Below are positions 10,082 through 19,933 of a DNA stretch of 64,000 bases, one piece after another. The position numbers were made by a program, and so were the translations under genes. A model generated the notes under the pieces. That model was given only the letters and a program-made list of their open reading frames with translations, searched no databases and was not told the DNA's origin. How positions within the stretch are numbered: position 1 is the stretch's first letter; every line of letters begins with the position of its first letter. This stretch comes from Bradyrhizobiaceae bacterium (GTDB taxonomy: Bacteria > Pseudomonadota > Alphaproteobacteria > Rhizobiales > Aestuariivirgaceae): the NCBI GenBank assembly GCA_947475225.1, contig CANJMQ010000003.1, positions 24,925 through 88,924 on the forward strand, in the 5' to 3' direction.

Positions 10082-10573
10082 TGCTGTCTCTCCTAGAGTT
10101 GTTAGTGCCCCACAACGCAGGTAAGCCTCACATAGACGGGCAAGCTGGCATGTTGGATACGAGCTTGACCAGTCATCGTTGTGTTTTCTGCACCCGCTTG
10201 TGTGATTCGGCAATATGCCGAACAACATCTTGTATGCTCGCGGATTCTTTCTAACAATCGGTAAACGCTGGGGAAAACGGCAAAACCGTTCGTGCACGGA
10301 CAAAAATGCGAAAGCACCGCAAAAAGCCAATGAAATGAGGCTGTTTCGAGCTCGTCAGTCTACGGATGAACCCTGCTTTCAGGCCCTCCCGCAGAGGCTC
10401 GCTTCTGTCAAGATGGTCGGTGGTGGTGCCGAAGTAATTGTGGATAATTTTTCCGGGACGTGACTTTCGACGGACTTTCCAGGCCGTTGCGGAGGCCGCT
10501 GGGCGGGGTTTGTCATTGCGGTGGCGAGACGGAACTGCCGCCATTGAACCCACTCCTGAGCGCTTTCGGGAAC
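10082..10573. other. Intergenic region without a supported gene
   Basis: This stretch lies between the H1-like gene (leftward) and the nrdJ terminator. I find no gene with family resemblance, only shadow reading frames. It should hold the promoter of the H1-like gene and is more AT-rich than its surroundings around 10230-10350. The only structured element I see is the 17-base palindrome described separately. Confidence 0.5.
10206..10222. promoter_or_regulatory. 17-bp palindrome upstream of the H1-like gene
   Basis: TTCGGCA-ATA-TGCCGAA has perfect 7-base arms around a 3-base centre. It lies about 125 bp upstream of the H1-like start codon. It has operator-like symmetry, but I cannot name a regulator. 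Confidence 0.35.
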
Positions 10574-10610
10574 CCAAAAAACAAGAGAGGCCGGAACGCG
10601 TCCGGCCTCT
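10574..10610 (-). terminator. Rho-independent terminator of nrdJ
   Basis: On the minus strand AGAGGCCGGA and TCCGGCCTCT form a 10-bp stem (10586-10595 with 10601-10610), followed by a run of six Ts (10575-10580). It sits 28 bp beyond the nrdJ stop. Confidence 0.92.
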
Positions 10611-10638
10611 GATGTGTCACTCGTCATCAACGATGAGT

Positions 10639-13600
10639 TTAAGAGCAGCCGCTCGTCGAGCCGCAGGTGTCGCATTTCAGGCAGGTGCCGTTGCGCACCA
10701 TCGTGAAGTTGCCGCACTCCGAGCAGCTCTCCCCCTCGTAACCCTTCATGCGCGCTTCCGCACGGCGGTCACTGGCCGAGATGACGGAGGTCGTGGTTTC
10801 AATAGCCACTGCCATCTCCTGGCGCGTGGTTGTCACCTGCGTAGGTGCATCGATGAGTGCCAGTGCACCGTCGGCGCGGGCGGTCACCGCCGCGGCAGTT
10901 GCCGGCATCGGCTGCGAACTCGACATCACCACCACGTTGGAGGTGGCAAGGTTGGGCCGCCGCACGAAGCCCGAGGACAGGACGCGGGCCGCAGGAACAC
11001 GCGGGCCGTTGTCGCTGTCTTCGCCCTTGCCCAGCGAATCGAAGCCCATTTCGGAGGGCTCAACGTGGGCGAGGTCGGAACGGCCGAGGTAGGACACGGC
11101 CAGTTCGCGGAACACGTAGTCGAGGATCGAGGTCGCGTTCTTGATCGAGTCGTTACCCTGAACCATGCCGGCGGGCTCGAACTTGGTGAAGGTGAAGGCA
11201 TCCACGAACTCTTCCAGCGGCACGCCGTACTGGAGGCCGACGGAGACGGCGATGGCGAAATTGTTCATCATCGCCCGGAGGGCAGCGCCCTCCTTGTGCA
11301 TGTCGATGAAGATTTCGCCCAGCTTGCCGTCGTCATATTCGCCGGTGCGGAGGTAGACCTTGTGGCCGCCCACCACCGACTTCTGGGTGTAGCCCTTGCG
11401 GCGGTTAGGCAGTTTCAGGCGCGAGCGTTCGCGCTCCACCACCCTCTCGACGATCTTCTCGACCACCGTCTCGACCCGGGCCGCGACCGTCTTGGTCATC
11501 AGTGCCTCGGCCACGTCGTCGGCATCCTCGTCGTCATCGGCCAGGAGCTGCGAGGACAGCGGCTGCGACAGCTTGGAGCCGTCGCGGTAGAGGGCATTGG
11601 CCTTGATGGCCAGCTTCCACGACAGCATGTAGGCGCTGGCGCAGTCCTCGACGGTGGCGTCGTTCGGCATGTTGATGGTCTTGGAGATGGCCCCCGAGAT
11701 GAAGGGCTGGCTCGCCGCCATCATGCGGATATGGCTGTCGACCGACAGGTAGCGCTTGCCGAGGCGGCCGCAGGCATTGGCGCAGTCGAATACCGGCAGG
11801 TGCGCGTCCTTGAGCCCGGGGGCGCCTTCCAGCGTCATCGCGCCGCAGACATGGATATTGGCCTTGTCGATGTCGGCCCTCGAGAAGCCCAGGTGGGCCA
11901 GCATGTCGAAGCCGAAGTCGTTGAGGTTCTCGTCCGACAGGCCCAGCACCGAGCGGCAGAACTCCTCGCCCAGCGTCCACTTGTTGAACACGAACTTGAT
12001 ATCGAAGGCGGAGGCGAGGCCGGACTCGATCTTGGTGATCTGTTCCTCGCCGAAGCCCTTGGACTTGAGCGCCTGATGGTTGATGCCGGGGGCATCGGCA
12101 AGCGAACCGTGGCCTACGGCATAGGCGATGATCTTCTCGATCTGCTCGGCGTTGTAGCCCAGCGTCCGCAGCGCCTCGGGAACAGCCTGATTGATGATCT
12201 TGAAGTAGCCGCCGCCGGCCAGTTTCTTGAACTTCACCAACGCGAAATCGGGCTCGATGCCGGTGGTGTCGCAATCCATGACAAGACCGATCGTGCCGGT
12301 GGGTGCGATGACGGTTGCCTGGGCGTTGCGGTAGCCATGTTCCTCGCCGAGCGAGACCGCGAGGTCCCAGGCGCGGCGGGCGGCAACTGCGAGTTCCTTG
12401 TCCTTGAGATCCGTCTCGTCGAGGGCGACGGGGATGGTGCGCAGGTCCTCGTAGCCGACGGCCGCGCCATAGGCCGCGCGGCGGTGGTTGCGCATGACGC
12501 GCAGCATGTGCTCGCGGTTCTTGGCGAAACCGTTGAAGGGGCCCAGTTCCTTCGCCATCTCGGCGGAGGTGGCATAGGAGACGCCGGTCATGATGGCCGA
12601 GATGGCTGCGCAGATGGCGCGGCCCTCATGGCTGTCATAGGGGATGCCGGCGGTCATCAGCAATCCGCCGATGTTGGCGAAGCCCAAGCCCAGCGTGCGG
12701 AACTCGTATGAGAGCCTGGCGATCTCCTTGGACGGGAACTGCGCCATCATCACCGAGATCTCGAGCACTATCGTCCACAGGCGGACGGCATGCTCGAAGG
12801 AGGCGATGTCGAACACGCCGGTCGCCGGGTCACGGAACTGCAGCAGGTTCAGCGAGGCGAGATTACAGGCCGTGTCGTCGAGGAACATGTATTCCGAGCA
12901 CGGGTTCGAGGCCCGGATCTGGCCCGAGGCGGGGCAGGTGTGCCAGTCGTTGATGGTGGTGTGGTACTGGATACCTGGGTCGGCCGAGGCCCACGCGGCG
13001 TAGGAGATCTTGTCCCACAGGGCGGCGGCCTTGACGGACTTCGTCACCTTGCCGGTGAGGCGGGACTTCAACTGCCAGTCGAGGTCGCGCTCGACGGCGA
13101 GCAGGAATTCGTCGGTGACGCGCACCGAGTTGTTGGAATTCTGGCCTGACACGGTGCGATATGCCTCACCGTCCCAGTCGGTGTCGTAGGTATCGAACTC
13201 GAGTTCGGTATAGCCCTGCTTGGCGAACTGGATGACGCGCTTGATGTAGTTGTCGGAGACCAGCGCCTTTCGGGCGTCCTTCACCGCGCGCTTCAAAGCC
13301 GGATTCTTGTCGATCTCGTAGCAGTCGCCGTCGGGGCCTTCGCAGTTTATGCAGGCCTTCATCACCGCCTGAAGGTGCTTCTTGACGGTCTTGGAACCGG
13401 TAACGAGTGCTGCCACCTTTTGTTCCTCGCGGACCTTCCAGTCCACGAACTCCTCGACGTCCGGATGGTCGACGTCGACGATCACCATCTTGGCCGCGCG
13501 GCGCGTCGTGCCACCCGACTTGATGGCGCCCGCCGCGCGATCGCCGATCTTGAGGAAGCTCATCAGGCCCGACGACTTGCCGCCGCCCGACAGTCTCTCG

Positions 13601-14325
13601 CTTTCACCGCGCAGATCCGAGAAATTGGAGCCGGTGCCGGAGCCATATTTGAAAAGGCGCGCCTCGCGCACCCACAGGTCCATGATGCCGCCCTCGTTGA
13701 CGAGGTCGTCGGCTACCGACTGGATGAAGCAGGCATGCGGCTGCGGATGCTCATAGGCCGACTTGGACTTGGTCATGCGGCCAGTGTCGGGGTCGATGTA
13801 GTAGTGGCCCTGGCCGGGCCCGTCGATGCCATAGGCCCAGTGCAGGCCGGTGTTGAACCACTGCGGTGAGTTGGGGGCGCACTTCTGCGTGGCGAGCATG
13901 AAACACATCTCGTCATAGAAGGCGCGCGCGTCCTCCTCGGTTTTGAAGTACTTGCCCTTCCAGCCCCAGTAGGTCCATGTGCCGGCAAGACGGTTGAACA
14001 CCTGGGTGGATGAGCGCTCACCCACGATGCGTTCTTTCTCCGGCAGCTTGGCGAGCGCCTCCTCGTCGGGGACCGAGCGCCACAGCCACGAGGGAACAGT
14101 CTCTTCCTCGACGCGCTTCAGTGCCGCAGGAACGCCCGCCTTGCGGAAATACTTCTGAGCGAGAATGTCGGTCGCTACCTGGCTCCAGGACGAAGGGACA
14201 TCGATGTTTTCGAGCCGAAACACCACGGAACCATCCGGATTCTTGATCTCACTGGTGGCGCGGCGGAAGTCGAGATCCGCGTAAGCGTCCTGCCCTGCCT
14301 TGGTGTAGCGGCGTTCAATGCGCAT
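10639..14325 (-). CDS. nrdJ: Vitamin B12-dependent (class II) ribonucleotide reductase
   Basis: NrdJ reduces ribonucleotides to deoxyribonucleotides using adenosylcobalamin, so it works with or without oxygen. The 1228-residue protein shows the class II hallmarks: substrate-site [12 protein letters not shown] and [11 protein letters not shown] early, [16 protein letters not shown], the finger-loop region around [20 protein letters not shown], and a C-terminal zinc-ribbon tail with CSECG and CLKCDTCGS cysteines. I chose the ATG at 14325 because GAGGG sits at proper distance; a TTG nine bases earlier is too close to it. No nrdAB lies nearby. The promoter region carries NrdR-like boxes and a CtrA-like site; a strong terminator follows the stop. 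Confidence 0.97.
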   Translation of the reverse strand: MRIERRYTKAGQDAYADLDFRRATSEIKNPDGSVVFRLENIDVPSSWSQVATDILAQKYFRKAGVPAALKRVEEETVPSWLWRSVPDEEALAKLPEKERIVGERSSTQVFNRLAGTWTYWGWKGKYFKTEEDARAFYDEMCFMLATQKCAPNSPQWFNTGLHWAYGIDGPGQGHYYIDPDTGRMTKSKSAYEHPQPHACFIQSVADDLVNEGGIMDLWVREARLFKYGSGTGSNFSDLRGESERLSGGGKSSGLMSFLKIGDRAAGAIKSGGTTRRAAKMVIVDVDHPDVEEFVDWKVREEQKVAALVTGSKTVKKHLQAVMKACINCEGPDGDCYEIDKNPALKRAVKDARKALVSDNYIKRVIQFAKQGYTELEFDTYDTDWDGEAYRTVSGQNSNNSVRVTDEFLLAVERDLDWQLKSRLTGKVTKSVKAAALWDKISYAAWASADPGIQYHTTINDWHTCPASGQIRASNPCSEYMFLDDTACNLASLNLLQFRDPATGVFDIASFEHAVRLWTIVLEISVMMAQFPSKEIARLSYEFRTLGLGFANIGGLLMTAGIPYDSHEGRAICAAISAIMTGVSYATSAEMAKELGPFNGFAKNREHMLRVMRNHRRAAYGAAVGYEDLRTIPVALDETDLKDKELAVAARRAWDLAVSLGEEHGYRNAQATVIAPTGTIGLVMDCDTTGIEPDFALVKFKKLAGGGYFKIINQAVPEALRTLGYNAEQIEKIIAYAVGHGSLADAPGINHQALKSKGFGEEQITKIESGLASAFDIKFVFNKWTLGEEFCRSVLGLSDENLNDFGFDMLAHLGFSRADIDKANIHVCGAMTLEGAPGLKDAHLPVFDCANACGRLGKRYLSVDSHIRMMAASQPFISGAISKTINMPNDATVEDCASAYMLSWKLAIKANALYRDGSKLSQPLSSQLLADDDEDADDVAEALMTKTVAARVETVVEKIVERVVERERSRLKLPNRRKGYTQKSVVGGHKVYLRTGEYDDGKLGEIFIDMHKEGAALRAMMNNFAIAVSVGLQYGVPLEEFVDAFTFTKFEPAGMVQGNDSIKNATSILDYVFRELAVSYLGRSDLAHVEPSEMGFDSLGKGEDSDNGPRVPAARVLSSGFVRRPNLATSNVVVMSSSQPMPATAAAVTARADGALALIDAPTQVTTTRQEMAVAIETTTSVISASDRRAEARMKGYEGESCSECGNFTMVRNGTCLKCDTCGSTSGCS

Positions 14326-14557
14326 TCTTTTCAAGTCCCTCTTTCAAATCGTTGCCACGAGCACACGAAAAAGCTGCCCGAGGTGCTCCATCCACCCAGT
14401 TGCAAGACACACAAACCCACCCTGTCCTCGGAAACTGCTGTTCCCGAGCATGTCTGGCTCTTCTTTTGAGTGTTCCGTTAAGGATGATGCTGCCCCCGCA
14501 GCCCCGTCCTCTCAGCCCCTCAGCCTTGATCCGAATGTAGTACCGGGAAGCCAGACA

Positions 14558-14573
14558 CGTCAATGCATAGTAT
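14558..14573 (-). promoter_or_regulatory. Candidate NrdR box (proximal to nrdJ)
   Basis: CGTCAATGCATAGTAT matches the NrdR box consensus ACACWATATATWGTGT at its core (CAAT..AT.GT). It is degenerate alone, but its start is exactly 31 bp from the better box at 14589, the helical spacing typical of tandem NrdR boxes. Confidence 0.5.
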
Positions 14574-14574
14574 C

Positions 14575-14590
14575 TTAACGAAAGATTAAC
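14575..14590. promoter_or_regulatory. Candidate CtrA binding site
   Basis: TTAACGAAAGATTAAC is a perfect TTAA-N7-TTAAC, the full CtrA consensus of alphaproteobacteria. It fills the space between the two NrdR-like boxes. I noticed no second full match elsewhere in the window. Confidence 0.55.
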
Positions 14591-14604
14591 ACCACATCTT
14601 GTGT
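14589..14604 (-). promoter_or_regulatory. Candidate NrdR box (distal to nrdJ)
   Basis: Read on the minus strand this is ACACAAGATGTGGTGT, a close match to the NrdR consensus with 12 of 16 positions self-symmetric. NrdR represses ribonucleotide reductase genes in response to (d)ATP. The position upstream of nrdJ fits. Confidence 0.65.
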
Positions 14605-14816
14605 CTTAAGCGTGAGGCCTCCGGCTCACATACACACGTTCATACGATTCTCGAGGTAAGCTCAAGAACTCCCTTGGCTTATGCGCGCTGTCCACAGGCC
14701 TGACACCGGCTACCATTTGGTAAACGCCGCCAAGTCAAACTGGCAAGGCGAATGGTGGTTTCTCAACAGGCGGCTGTCATCACCGCTATCCACAGGCCAT
14801 GATTTCTCGCTTAGGT

Positions 14817-16373
14817 CTAGAATTCCGCCTGTTGTCCCAGGGGTACGCCGGGTTTTGGCTCCCGAATCGGCCCCAACATGAGCAGCAGGACCAGGGCCAC
14901 GAGTGTGCATCCGCCCAGCAGCAGCCACGCCTCGTTGACGGCCAGGGTCACGGCACCTTCCTGGATGGTGTCCATGACGCCGAGCAGCCCCATCGGGTCG
15001 GTCGGGTCGGGAAGTTCGTCGGCCGTGATGCGGAGAAGCCGGGCGGCGGCCTCCGGGTCTGACGTCATCAGGTCCTTGATCCGGTCGGCATACTCGGCCG
15101 AGCGGCTGAACAGGATGGTGTCGATGAGCGCGATACCGATGATGCCGCCGAGCGCCCGGGAGAGATTGTAGAGGCCGCTCGCATCGCTCACCTTCTCGGG
15201 AGGCAGGAACCCCATGGAGAAACGGGTTACTGGCACGATGCACAGGCCCAGTGCCACGCCTCGCACAACCTGGGCCCAGAACAGCTCATCATATCCGGAC
15301 AGTCGGGTCTCGAAACCGCTCATGAACAGCCCAGCCGCAAACATCGCAAAACCGATCATGCTGAGGAGACGGGCGGGCATCACGCGGTCAAGCAGCACCG
15401 AGAGTGGGGCCGAGATCAGCTGGGCAAGGCCCGTCACCAGCACCACCAGTCCGATGTCGACGGGCCCCAGGTAGCGAACCAGCGAAAGAAAGACGGGCAG
15501 CAGGTAGACCGAGCCATAGAGCCCGATCCCCAGAACGAAGGACAGCGCACAGCCGTAGGCGAGGTAGCGATCCTTGAACAGGTTGAAATCCACGGCAGGC
15601 CGCGGCCGCATGATGGTCAGCGTCATCAGTACCGCAAAGCCCACGAAGAGAGCGAGGGTCACCGGCGAGAACCAGCCGAGGTCTGGTGCCTCCTTGAGCC
15701 CGATTTCCAGACAGGCCAGCGAAATTGCGATGAACACGACCGAGACGACGTCAAGATCGCGCAGCAGGCTCAGTTCCATCTTCTCGCTGGGCAGACAGAG
15801 CAGGCCGAGCACCACGGTAATGGCGCCTGGAATGGTATTGATCAGGAAGAGCCATTGCCAGGACAGGTTCTCGGTGATGAGCCCACCGACGATCGGACCC
15901 GTCGATGGCGCGATCACCGCGACCACGCCCGCCAGAACGGTCGCGACACCCTGTTCGGTGCCCGGCTTGAACAGCAGGAACACGGCGGCAAAGACCAGCG
16001 GCATCAGCACGCCGGCCGCCATGCCCTGCAGCACCCGGAAGCCGACCAGCGTCGCAAAACCGTTGCTCATGGCGCATCCTATGGACGCCAGGGTGAACAT
16101 GAGGACGGCAATGGCCAGCAGCTTGCGCATCGAGAACATGCGCATCAGGAGGCCGGTCAGCGGGATCGTCACGATTTCGGCAATGAGATAGGACGTCTGC
16201 ACCCAGCTCATCCGGTCGGCGCCGATCTTCAGCGCTTTCTCAATGACGCCGAGCGAGGTGATGACGATCTGGATGTCCAGCACGGCCATGAACATGCCGG
16301 CGCACAGCGCCGCGAAACCCAGCCACTTGCGGGTTACACTCAAGGGGGTTGCGGCCAAGGCACTTTCCGTCAT
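14817..16373 (-). CDS. DHA2-family (EmrB/QacA) MFS efflux permease
   Basis: This is a 518-residue, 14-helix major facilitator of the drug:H+ antiporter-2 type. Visible signatures are MFMAVLDIQIVITSLGVIEKAL (motif D1-like, with the first-helix Asp), RVLQGMAAGVLMPL (motif B) and APSTGPIVGGLI (motif C, antiporter). It would export toxic compounds from the inner membrane. EmrB relatives usually sit beside an EmrA/HlyD adaptor and a TetR or MarR regulator; neither is adjacent here, so it may act alone or with a distant partner. It ends about 490 bp before nrdJ in the same direction and is divergent from the DedA fusion. Confidence 0.85.
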   Translation of the reverse strand: MTESALAATPLSVTRKWLGFAALCAGMFMAVLDIQIVITSLGVIEKALKIGADRMSWVQTSYLIAEIVTIPLTGLLMRMFSMRKLLAIAVLMFTLASIGCAMSNGFATLVGFRVLQGMAAGVLMPLVFAAVFLLFKPGTEQGVATVLAGVVAVIAPSTGPIVGGLITENLSWQWLFLINTIPGAITVVLGLLCLPSEKMELSLLRDLDVVSVVFIAISLACLEIGLKEAPDLGWFSPVTLALFVGFAVLMTLTIMRPRPAVDFNLFKDRYLAYGCALSFVLGIGLYGSVYLLPVFLSLVRYLGPVDIGLVVLVTGLAQLISAPLSVLLDRVMPARLLSMIGFAMFAAGLFMSGFETRLSGYDELFWAQVVRGVALGLCIVPVTRFSMGFLPPEKVSDASGLYNLSRALGGIIGIALIDTILFSRSAEYADRIKDLMTSDPEAAARLLRITADELPDPTDPMGLLGVMDTIQEGAVTLAVNEAWLLLGGCTLVALVLLLMLGPIREPKPGVPLGQQAEF

Positions 16374-16609
16374 GAGGCCGGTACTATGGACCAGCCGTCT
16401 GGCCTATCCAATGATCGATACGCAGTTGTGAGACTTGTATTTTGGGGTTGTATTTTCTTATGTGATAATCAAGGAACAGCCTGTACCGGTTGCGGATTTG
16501 CCATTTCCACAGGTCGCGTTGTCGCGCCGCCACGGAAAGGGCGCGAATCCCCGCCGCAAGACTGTTATGGTCAGATATTGAATGCGCGACTGAAGGAAGC
16601 CGCTCCGCC

Positions 16610-18628
16610 GTGTTGGACTACATTCAGCCCTATCTTGAGTATTTCACGGCCAATCCGGAGTGGGCGCTCGTCATCATATTCCTGATTGCGCTGGGCGAGG
16701 CACTTTTGATCATCGGCCTGTTCGTACCCTCGACCGCCGTGCTGGTCGGGGCAGGCGTGCTGGTGGGCACCGGGCACTTGCATTTCTGGCCTGTCTTCTT
16801 CGCCACCTGCCTTGGTGCCATCGCCGGCGACCAGTTTTCATATTGGGCGGGCCGCATGTTCGGCGAGCGGCTGAAGACCCTTTGGCCGCTGAACCATTAT
16901 CCGCAGCTCGTCGCCAAGGGCGAGGACTTTGTGCGCGTTCATGGCGGCAAATCGATTGCGATCGGCCGTTTCGTTCCGGGAGTGAAGTCGGTTGTTCCGG
17001 GCATCGTTGGCATGTTCGGAATGAACCAGCTGTTCTTTGTTTTTGTCAACGTGACGTCGGGCATCTTCTGGTCCTTCGCCCATGTCCTGCCGGGGGTGCT
17101 GATCGGGCAGGGCCTTGCCTTCGCGGGTGAACTCTCCGGAAGGCTGCTCGTGGTACTGCTGGTGCTGCTCCTCATCCTGACGCTTGCCGGCTTCGTGATC
17201 CGGCTGGCCGCGGCGGGTGTCTCGCCCTTTCTCAACCGCCTGCTGGCACGCGTCTCGGCCTGGGCGAAGGCGCGGCGTGGTCGCTCATGGCAACGTTTCG
17301 CAAAAGCCGTGTCGCCGGACAATCCGCGCTCGGTGATGATCGTGCTGTTCGCTGCCATCATCTTCACAGGCCTCATCGCACTCATCAACCTGGCGATCCG
17401 TGCCGCGTCCACTGATGCCGTCTCCAACATGGACGTTTCGCTTGCCACCCTGATGCGTGAATCGCGAAACGCCCCGGCGGACGAGCTGATGACGGTGGTC
17501 ACCATGATGGGTGACACGATGGTGATGACGTCGCTGGCGCTGGCCATCCTCGGCTGGCTCGTCTGGCACAAGGCCTACCGGGCCGCCTGGGCCGCGGGTA
17601 TCGCCATCGTCGCCGCCAAGATTTTCGAGCTCATCATGAAGCTTGGAATCCAGCGGGCCCGGCCCACCGAACTGTCTTATTCGGGCGCGAGCATCTTCAG
17701 CTTCCCATCCGGACACGCCACCATGGCAGCGGTCATCTTTGGCATCCTCGCGGTGCTGGTCAGCCATTCGATGGGCCGTTGGGGCAGGGCTGTGGTCTAT
17801 GCCATTTGCGCCATACTGGTGGTGGCGATTGCCTATTCGCGGCTCTATCTCGGCGCGCACTGGCTCTCGGACGTGCTTGCAGGCCTCACCTTCGGCGTGG
17901 TGATGATGGCGGCTTTCGGTGTTGCCATCGAGGCCATCCCGCCGCGCCGCATCAAGCCGCTCGGGCTGTTCGCCACTGCTCTTGTGGTGTTTCTTGCCGC
18001 CGGAGCGCTGCATGTTGCCACCGGCTTCGGCCGGGCGAGCGAGATGTATGCGATGCCCGAGCCGCAGACACTTGTTACGGTCGCGCAATGGGTGGAGAAG
18101 GACTGGCAGAAGCTTCCTGCCCGCCGGATTGACCTTGCCGGCAAGCCGGAGGAAACCTTTATTGCGCAGTTTGCCGGCAACCTCGACCTGCTGGCCCGAC
18201 AATTGGAGAACAGTGGCTGGATCTCGACCCCGGTGTGGACGTGGCGGCAGAGCCTCCCCTACCTGAACCCCAACGCGGCGCTTTCCGATCTTGCACCCCG
18301 CCCGGCGCTGCATGAAGGCCTCAAGGCCAAGCTGACGCTCACCCGAACCCCTCCCGGCGAGAATGGTGGCCGCGAGGTAATCCGCATCTACAAGACCGGT
18401 CTCGCCGCGGCCGAAGGTTCCATCTACAAACCGATCTATCTTGTGAGCCTTACTCGCGAGGTGAAGAGCCACGGCTTCGATCTCTACGCCATTCCATCGC
18501 AGCGTCCCGCCTCGGACCTGGATGTCGAGGACCTGCGCGGCCTCTTGGCCCGTGCCCAGGGAATCGCCGTAATTTCCGAGTACGTGCGCGCGGGAACCCG
18601 GCAGGAACTGATCACCGCCATTCCGTGA
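16610..18628 (+). CDS. DedA/VTT - PAP2 phosphatase - LssY-type fusion membrane protein
   Basis: This 672-residue inner-membrane protein joins three parts. Residues about 1-200 are a DedA/VTT domain (GLFVPSTAVLVGAG; GDQFSYWAGRMFG; GRFVPGVKSVVPGIVGM), a family linked to lipid scramblase activity. Residues about 230-460 are a PAP2 phosphatase with all three motifs: KLGIQRARP, PSGH and SRLYLGAHWLSD. The rest is an LssY-like C-terminal domain, as in the Legionella lssY gene. A role in undecaprenyl-phosphate or phosphatidate recycling is inferred. I chose the GTG at 16610, with AAGGAAG about 11 bases upstream; a TTG at 16613 is equally possible. It is divergent from the efflux gene. Confidence 0.85.
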   Translation: MLDYIQPYLEYFTANPEWALVIIFLIALGEALLIIGLFVPSTAVLVGAGVLVGTGHLHFWPVFFATCLGAIAGDQFSYWAGRMFGERLKTLWPLNHYPQLVAKGEDFVRVHGGKSIAIGRFVPGVKSVVPGIVGMFGMNQLFFVFVNVTSGIFWSFAHVLPGVLIGQGLAFAGELSGRLLVVLLVLLLILTLAGFVIRLAAAGVSPFLNRLLARVSAWAKARRGRSWQRFAKAVSPDNPRSVMIVLFAAIIFTGLIALINLAIRAASTDAVSNMDVSLATLMRESRNAPADELMTVVTMMGDTMVMTSLALAILGWLVWHKAYRAAWAAGIAIVAAKIFELIMKLGIQRARPTELSYSGASIFSFPSGHATMAAVIFGILAVLVSHSMGRWGRAVVYAICAILVVAIAYSRLYLGAHWLSDVLAGLTFGVVMMAAFGVAIEAIPPRRIKPLGLFATALVVFLAAGALHVATGFGRASEMYAMPEPQTLVTVAQWVEKDWQKLPARRIDLAGKPEETFIAQFAGNLDLLARQLENSGWISTPVWTWRQSLPYLNPNAALSDLAPRPALHEGLKAKLTLTRTPPGENGGREVIRIYKTGLAAAEGSIYKPIYLVSLTREVKSHGFDLYAIPSQRPASDLDVEDLRGLLARAQGIAVISEYVRAGTRQELITAIP

Positions 18629-18740
18629 CAGGGGCACTTCAAGGTGGTAAAACGGAAAACGCTCAATCATGTATGGCAAAATCTGTCCGGAATGACTTTG
18701 TCAGCAAATTGAAAGATCGTTACAGCTAATCAATGAGATC

Positions 18741-19265
18741 ATGACCTTACCCCTTCTCAAATATCGCATACGGCGGCGTGGAGCCTTGCTCCTGATTGTC
18801 GCGTCGCTTGCTGCGGTTTCGCCGCTGGCTGGGTTGGGCGCACGATCGGCGCACGCCGATGACGGTGGCGACGGCGGTGGCGACGGCGGTGACGGCGGCG
18901 ACGGTGGTGGCAGCGACGACGGCGGCAGCGACGACGGGGGTAGCGACGATGGTGGCGGCAGCGGTTCCAGCGGCAGCTCGGGCGGTTCGCAGTCCTCTGC
19001 AGGCGGTGGCCAGTCCAAGGGCGCACAGGGCAGCCAGTCAAGGGATGGCGCACTTGCCAAGCGACTGAAGAATAGCATCGCACCGATCCGGGAGATCGAG
19101 GCTCTGGCCAGCAAGATCAAGCCCGGCGAGATCATCGACGTCAAGCTCTACAAGGACCGCAAGACTTACGTCTATCGCGTCGAGGTCATGCAGCCCAGCG
19201 GCTCGATCTATGACATCAAGATCGACGCCGTGACCCGCAAGTTGCTGAGCGCAAGGCAGCGCTGA
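18741..19265 (+). CDS. Exported PepSY-domain protein with Gly/Asp/Ser-rich linker
   Basis: The 174-residue exported protein has a signal region ending near SAHA, then a low-complexity GDGGGDGGDGG...SDDGGSDDGG tract (about 40-75) continued by a Gly/Ser run. A PepSY domain fills the C-terminus (about 105-174: IAPIREIEALASKIKPGEIIDVKLY ... YDIKIDAVTRKLL). PepSY domains are thought to act as regulatory or inhibitory modules in the periplasm. The stop overlaps the ATG of the response regulator by one base, so it is probably sensed by, or tunes, the adjacent sensor kinase. The Asp-rich repeats could bind divalent cations, which is only inference. Confidence 0.75.
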   Translation: MTLPLLKYRIRRRGALLLIVASLAAVSPLAGLGARSAHADDGGDGGGDGGDGGDGGGSDDGGSDDGGSDDGGGSGSSGSSGGSQSSAGGGQSKGAQGSQSRDGALAKRLKNSIAPIREIEALASKIKPGEIIDVKLYKDRKTYVYRVEVMQPSGSIYDIKIDAVTRKLLSARQR

Positions 19266-19933
19266 TGCAGGTTCTGCTAGTCGAGGACGAGGCGGTGGTG
19301 GCGCGGGCCCTCTCCGATGCCCTCAGGAAATCAGGCCTCGGGGTCGACCTGGCGCAAGACGGCGAGGAAGCCTGGTACATGGCCGGAATCGGGGAGTATG
19401 CTGCCATTGTGCTCGACATCGGCCTGCCGCGCCTGGATGGCCTCTCGGTCATGAAGCGGTTGCGTAGCGAAGGGGTCGCAACGCCCATCCTCATCCTCAG
19501 CGCCCGTGGCAGCTGGCCAGAACGCGTAGCCGGCATCAATGCTGGCGCTGACGACTATCTGCCCAAGCCCTTCGAGACTGAGGAACTGCTGGCCCGCGTT
19601 CATGGCCTCATCCGCAGGAGCACGGGCACCACCGCGGCAAAGCTTGGTGCAGCCGGGCTGGAGCTCGACCCGGCCTCGGCCACTGTCACGGTCAGTGGCG
19701 ACGAAGTCGATCTCACGCAGATGGAATACCGGCTGCTGTTCCATCTCGTCTCCAATGCCGGCAAGGTCATTGCGGCGGCGGAGCTTGCCGAGGCGCTGTA
19801 TTCCCACAACCACGAACGTGACACCAACGCCGTGGAAGTTCTGATGGGTCGCCTTCGGCGGAAGATTGGCAAGGACTACATCGCCACGCGGCGCGGCTTC
19901 GGCTATTCCTTCAAGGCGCAGGGACAGAGTTGA
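19265..19933 (+). CDS. OmpR/PhoP-family response regulator
   Basis: This 222-residue regulator has a receiver domain with acidic pocket E7-D8, phosphoacceptor D51 (IVLDIGLPRLDG), the conserved Ser in ILILSAR, and K101 in YLPKPF. A winged-helix OmpR-type DNA-binding domain follows (about 125-220: TQMEYRLLFHLVSNAGKVI; VLMGRLRRKIGKDYIATRRGFGY). It overlaps the PepSY gene by 1 bp and the kinase gene by 4 bp, so the three genes are one translationally coupled unit. PhoP-like systems with PepSY partners commonly respond to divalent cations or envelope stress; the actual signal is not visible. Confidence 0.92.
   Translation: MQVLLVEDEAVVARALSDALRKSGLGVDLAQDGEEAWYMAGIGEYAAIVLDIGLPRLDGLSVMKRLRSEGVATPILILSARGSWPERVAGINAGADDYLPKPFETEELLARVHGLIRRSTGTTAAKLGAAGLELDPASATVTVSGDEVDLTQMEYRLLFHLVSNAGKVIAAAELAEALYSHNHERDTNAVEVLMGRLRRKIGKDYIATRRGFGYSFKAQGQS

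Larger units (their letters stand above)
14326..14816. other. nrdJ leader and promoter region
   Basis: About 490 bp lie between nrdJ and the efflux gene, with no supported gene. It holds the NrdR/CtrA site array listed separately, roughly 230-280 bp before the nrdJ start, implying a leader of perhaps 200 bases. Two DnaA-box-like sequences (CTATCCACA at 14786-14794 and a TGTCCACAG near 14690) differ from TTATNCACA at one or two positions. I looked for a cobalamin riboswitch in the leader and did not find a convincing one. Confidence 0.5.

Noticed and set aside
10438..12711. A 757-codon open frame on the plus strand over nrdJ
   Set aside because: It is a shadow of the high-GC nrdJ codons read antisense; it has no family motif and an unnatural His/Arg/Gly-rich composition.
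14326..14640. Cobalamin riboswitch in the nrdJ leader
   Set aside because: One AGCCAG...GCTC run recalls the B12 box, and CTGCCCCCGCAGCC occurs on the other strand, but the GGTGNAAN and GCCACTG elements are missing and the pieces lie on different strands.
14686..14794. DnaA boxes near nrdJ
   Set aside because: TGTCCACAG and CTATCCACA deviate from TTATNCACA and are too few to call a DnaA-regulated promoter.
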